Assembly: GCF_009208735.1 (NCBI RefSeq)
Contig: NZ_WFLJ01000010.1
Location: forward strand, 214,929-278,928
Direction of reading: 5' to 3'
DNA: 64,000 nt
Source of the DNA: Janthinobacterium rivuli
GTDB taxonomy: Bacteria > Pseudomonadota > Gammaproteobacteria > Burkholderiales > Burkholderiaceae_D
Shown here: piece by piece, positions 62,567 through 64,000 of the stretch
Layout: the number at the start of each line of letters is the position of its first letter
Position numbering within the stretch: position 1 is the stretch's first letter
Program-made: the position numbers and the translations under genes
Notes under the pieces: model-generated
Database searches by the model: none
The model's input: the letters and a program-made list of their open reading frames with translations, nothing else
Told to the model about the DNA's origin: nothing

Positions 62567-64000
62567 ATGGCCACCACCGCAAATCCAGCACAAGTTCCCG
62601 TCAATGCCGAAGGCGCTGCCGCCAAGATCACGACGCCCGCAAAAAAAGCCGTCAATCCCAAAAATGGCGACCGCAAGCAGTATGACGAAGATGAACTGAC
62701 AAAAGGGGCCGATGCCAGCGCGACCATGCCGCCTGAAAATGTCGTGGAAGTCACGGGAAGCGCCGATAGCGGCAATGCCGCCGCCCTGGGCACGGCCGCG
62801 GCGGTGGCTGCGGCAGCCTTGGCAGCCGGTGGCGGTGGTGCGGCCGCGGGCCAGGCTGGCAACGGCGGTGCCGATCCCGGCACATCGCAAAGCGATAACA
62901 ACGGCGGCGCCGCAGGCGCGGCGGGCACAGGTGCGGGAGCCGCCGGCATCCCCAGCGGCAGTGTCGTGGATGTCGCCGGGGCATCGGCTGGCGGCGGCGC
63001 GGGTGGCCTGGGCGGATTGGGCGCGCTGGGCGCGCTCGGCGGCCTTGGCCTGGTTGCCGCAGCGGCAGGCGGTGGCGGAGGCGGCGCCGCCGCCGGCGGC
63101 GCCGGTACAGGCACAGGTGGCACGGGAACAGGTGGTACGGGCGGAACGGGTACCGGCGGTACGGGTACGGGCGGCACCGGCGGCACGGGCGGCACCGGTG
63201 GCTCGACCGGAGGCCAGGGCGGCACGGGGAATCAATCCACCACCACCGTCGTGACCGACGCGGCCGTGCTGGCCGCCGCCGCGGCTGCGGCCGCCGCCGC
63301 CAATGCCCTGGCCGATGACGCAGCAGCGGCAGCGGCGGCAGCCACGGCGGCAGCGTCGCTGGCAGCGGCGAACGCGGCCCTCCTGGCCGATCAGCAGGCG
63401 GCACAAGCGGCCGCTGCGGCGGCGGCCGCCTTGCTCGCTGCCAATAGCGCGACCAGCGACGATGCGCTGGCAGCCAGCACGGCCACTGTCGTCCCCGGCG
63501 CACAAGCGGCTGCCAGCGCCGCCACGAATGACGACAACGCTGCCGCTGCGGCGGCCGCTACCGCCGCCCTATCCCAGGCCGCCGCCACGTCGGCGCAAAA
63601 TGACGATGCGGCGGCCGTCACGGCCGCCGCCAACGCCGCCGCCGCACACGCCGCGGCCGATGCGGCACAGACGCAAGCGGACCAGACCAACGCCCCCGCA
63701 CTGCAATTGATCGCCGATGCGGCCGACGTGGTCGCCAACGCGGCCAACACCCAGGCGGCGCTGACCGATGCGGCCGCGCTGGCTGTCATTTCGGCCAATG
63801 ATGCCGCCGCTGCCGCCGCCGCCACGGCCTTGGCCAATGCCACGGATGCCGCCGCGCTGGACCTGGCGGCGACCGCCGCCGCCAATGCCGCCGTCGCGGC
63901 CGGCATCCAGGCCAGCCTGACCGATGCGGCCGCCCTGGCCCTCATCTCGGATGCCGATGCGGCCAACGCCGCCGCAGCCGCCAGCGTGGCCGCCGCCACC
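62567..64000 (+). CDS. Large Ala/Gly-rich repetitive protein, start only
   Basis: An open frame of 478 codons that continues past the window. ATG at 62567 has GGAG 9 bases upstream. Residues 1-70 are a mixed N-terminal segment (VNPKNGDRKQYDEDELTKG), then a hydrophobic Gly/Ala stretch (LGALGALGGLGLVAAAAGGG) like the N-terminal segment of large BapA-type type I-secreted adhesins. Next comes a Gly-Thr tract (TGGTGTGGTGGTG), then a long Ala/Asp/Asn-rich helical region. At least two copies of a 52-residue repeat are visible. No classical signal peptide is seen, which fits type I secretion. Function as a biofilm or surface adhesin is inferred. Confidence 0.72.
   Translation, partial: MATTANPAQVPVNAEGAAAKITTPAKKAVNPKNGDRKQYDEDELTKGADASATMPPENVVEVTGSADSGNAAALGTAAAVAAAALAAGGGGAAAGQAGNGGADPGTSQSDNNGGAAGAAGTGAGAAGIPSGSVVDVAGASAGGGAGGLGGLGALGALGGLGLVAAAAGGGGGGAAAGGAGTGTGGTGTGGTGGTGTGGTGTGGTGGTGGTGGSTGGQGGTGNQSTTTVVTDAAVLAAAAAAAAAANALADDAAAAAAAATAAASLAAANAALLADQQAAQAAAAAAAALLAANSATSDDALAASTATVVPGAQAAASAATNDDNAAAAAAATAALSQAAATSAQNDDAAAVTAAANAAAAHAAADAAQTQADQTNAPALQLIADAADVVANAANTQAALTDAAALAVISANDAAAAAAATALANATDAAALDLAATAAANAAVAAGIQASLTDAAALALISDADAANAAAAASVAAAT
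63761..64000 (+). repeat. Coding repeat of 52 codons
   Basis: CTGACCGATGCGGCCGC recurs at 63761 and 63917, exactly 156 bp apart. The repeat encodes LTDAAALAVISANDAAAAAA and LTDAAALALISDADAANAAA at equal positions. The second copy runs off the window. Confidence 0.75.

Noticed and set aside
62519..63505. 328-codon minus-strand frame opposite the repetitive gene
   Set aside because: Low-complexity complement of Ala/Gly codons; the plus frame has a ribosome site and a coherent adhesin-like start.
62567..64000. Possible CRISPR or VNTR
   Set aside because: The period is in codons (156 bp) with degenerate copies and no spacers, so it is a protein repeat.

Overview
The window is a GC-rich stretch of a proteobacterial chromosome (coding DNA about 65% G+C by eye). 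Protein families, gene order and extragenic palindromes fit a betaproteobacterium of the Oxalobacteraceae (Janthinobacterium/Massilia/Duganella type). The lineage is inferred from family resemblance only. Genes are densely packed and many neighbours overlap by an ATGA.

Layout. 1-5.8 kb: a PLP sulfhydrylase (MetY type), a decayed IS110-like transposase tail, an AraC/GyrI-type regulator and a large TonB-dependent receptor. 5.8-13.7 kb: a tightly coupled seven-gene minus-strand operon with a MoxR AAA+ ATPase, two unknown proteins, a metallopeptidase-like/vWA protein, another unknown, a PaaK-like adenylate-forming enzyme and a NadR-like NMN adenylyltransferase/ribosylnicotinamide kinase. This is the best candidate for an undescribed system. 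13.8-18.5 kb: TolC, HlyD and two ABC-2 permeases without an ATPase. 18.7-23.8 kb: aspartate 4-decarboxylase with two tandem AspT antiporters, a proton-motive aspartate/alanine cycle. 24.4-30.6 kb: an anaerobic block, with ubiUVT for O2-independent ubiquinone synthesis, a class III ribonucleotide reductase whose glycyl-radical tail is a separate overlapping gene, and NrdG. Two NrdR boxes 31 bp apart precede nrdD. 30.7-35.3 kb: a Pls/PosA-type membrane NRPS (single module with a beta-helix/TM tail) and its own phosphopantetheinyl transferase.

35.3-43 kb: a mixed region with a LysR regulator, a TrpF homologue, small zinc-ribbon proteins, an RlmN/Cfr-family radical SAM enzyme, the DmeRF Ni/Co efflux pair with its operator, a TlpA-like thioredoxin and a DUF2325 protein behind a Fur-like box. 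43-45.5 kb: an orphan type VI-type immunity gene (PoNi/DUF1911), a truncated second copy and a DUF3304 protein. 45.6-57 kb: a chemoreceptor cut by an amber codon, tRNA-Ser(GCU), then housekeeping genes (lysC, tilS, accA, an AlkA-type glycosylase, cysS, two cyclophilins, lpxH) and a DUF72 gene. 57-64 kb: an NHL-repeat lipoprotein, a YtrA-type GntR/ABC operon with a promoter embedded in a palindrome, and the start of a huge Ala/Gly-rich repetitive surface protein that runs off the window.
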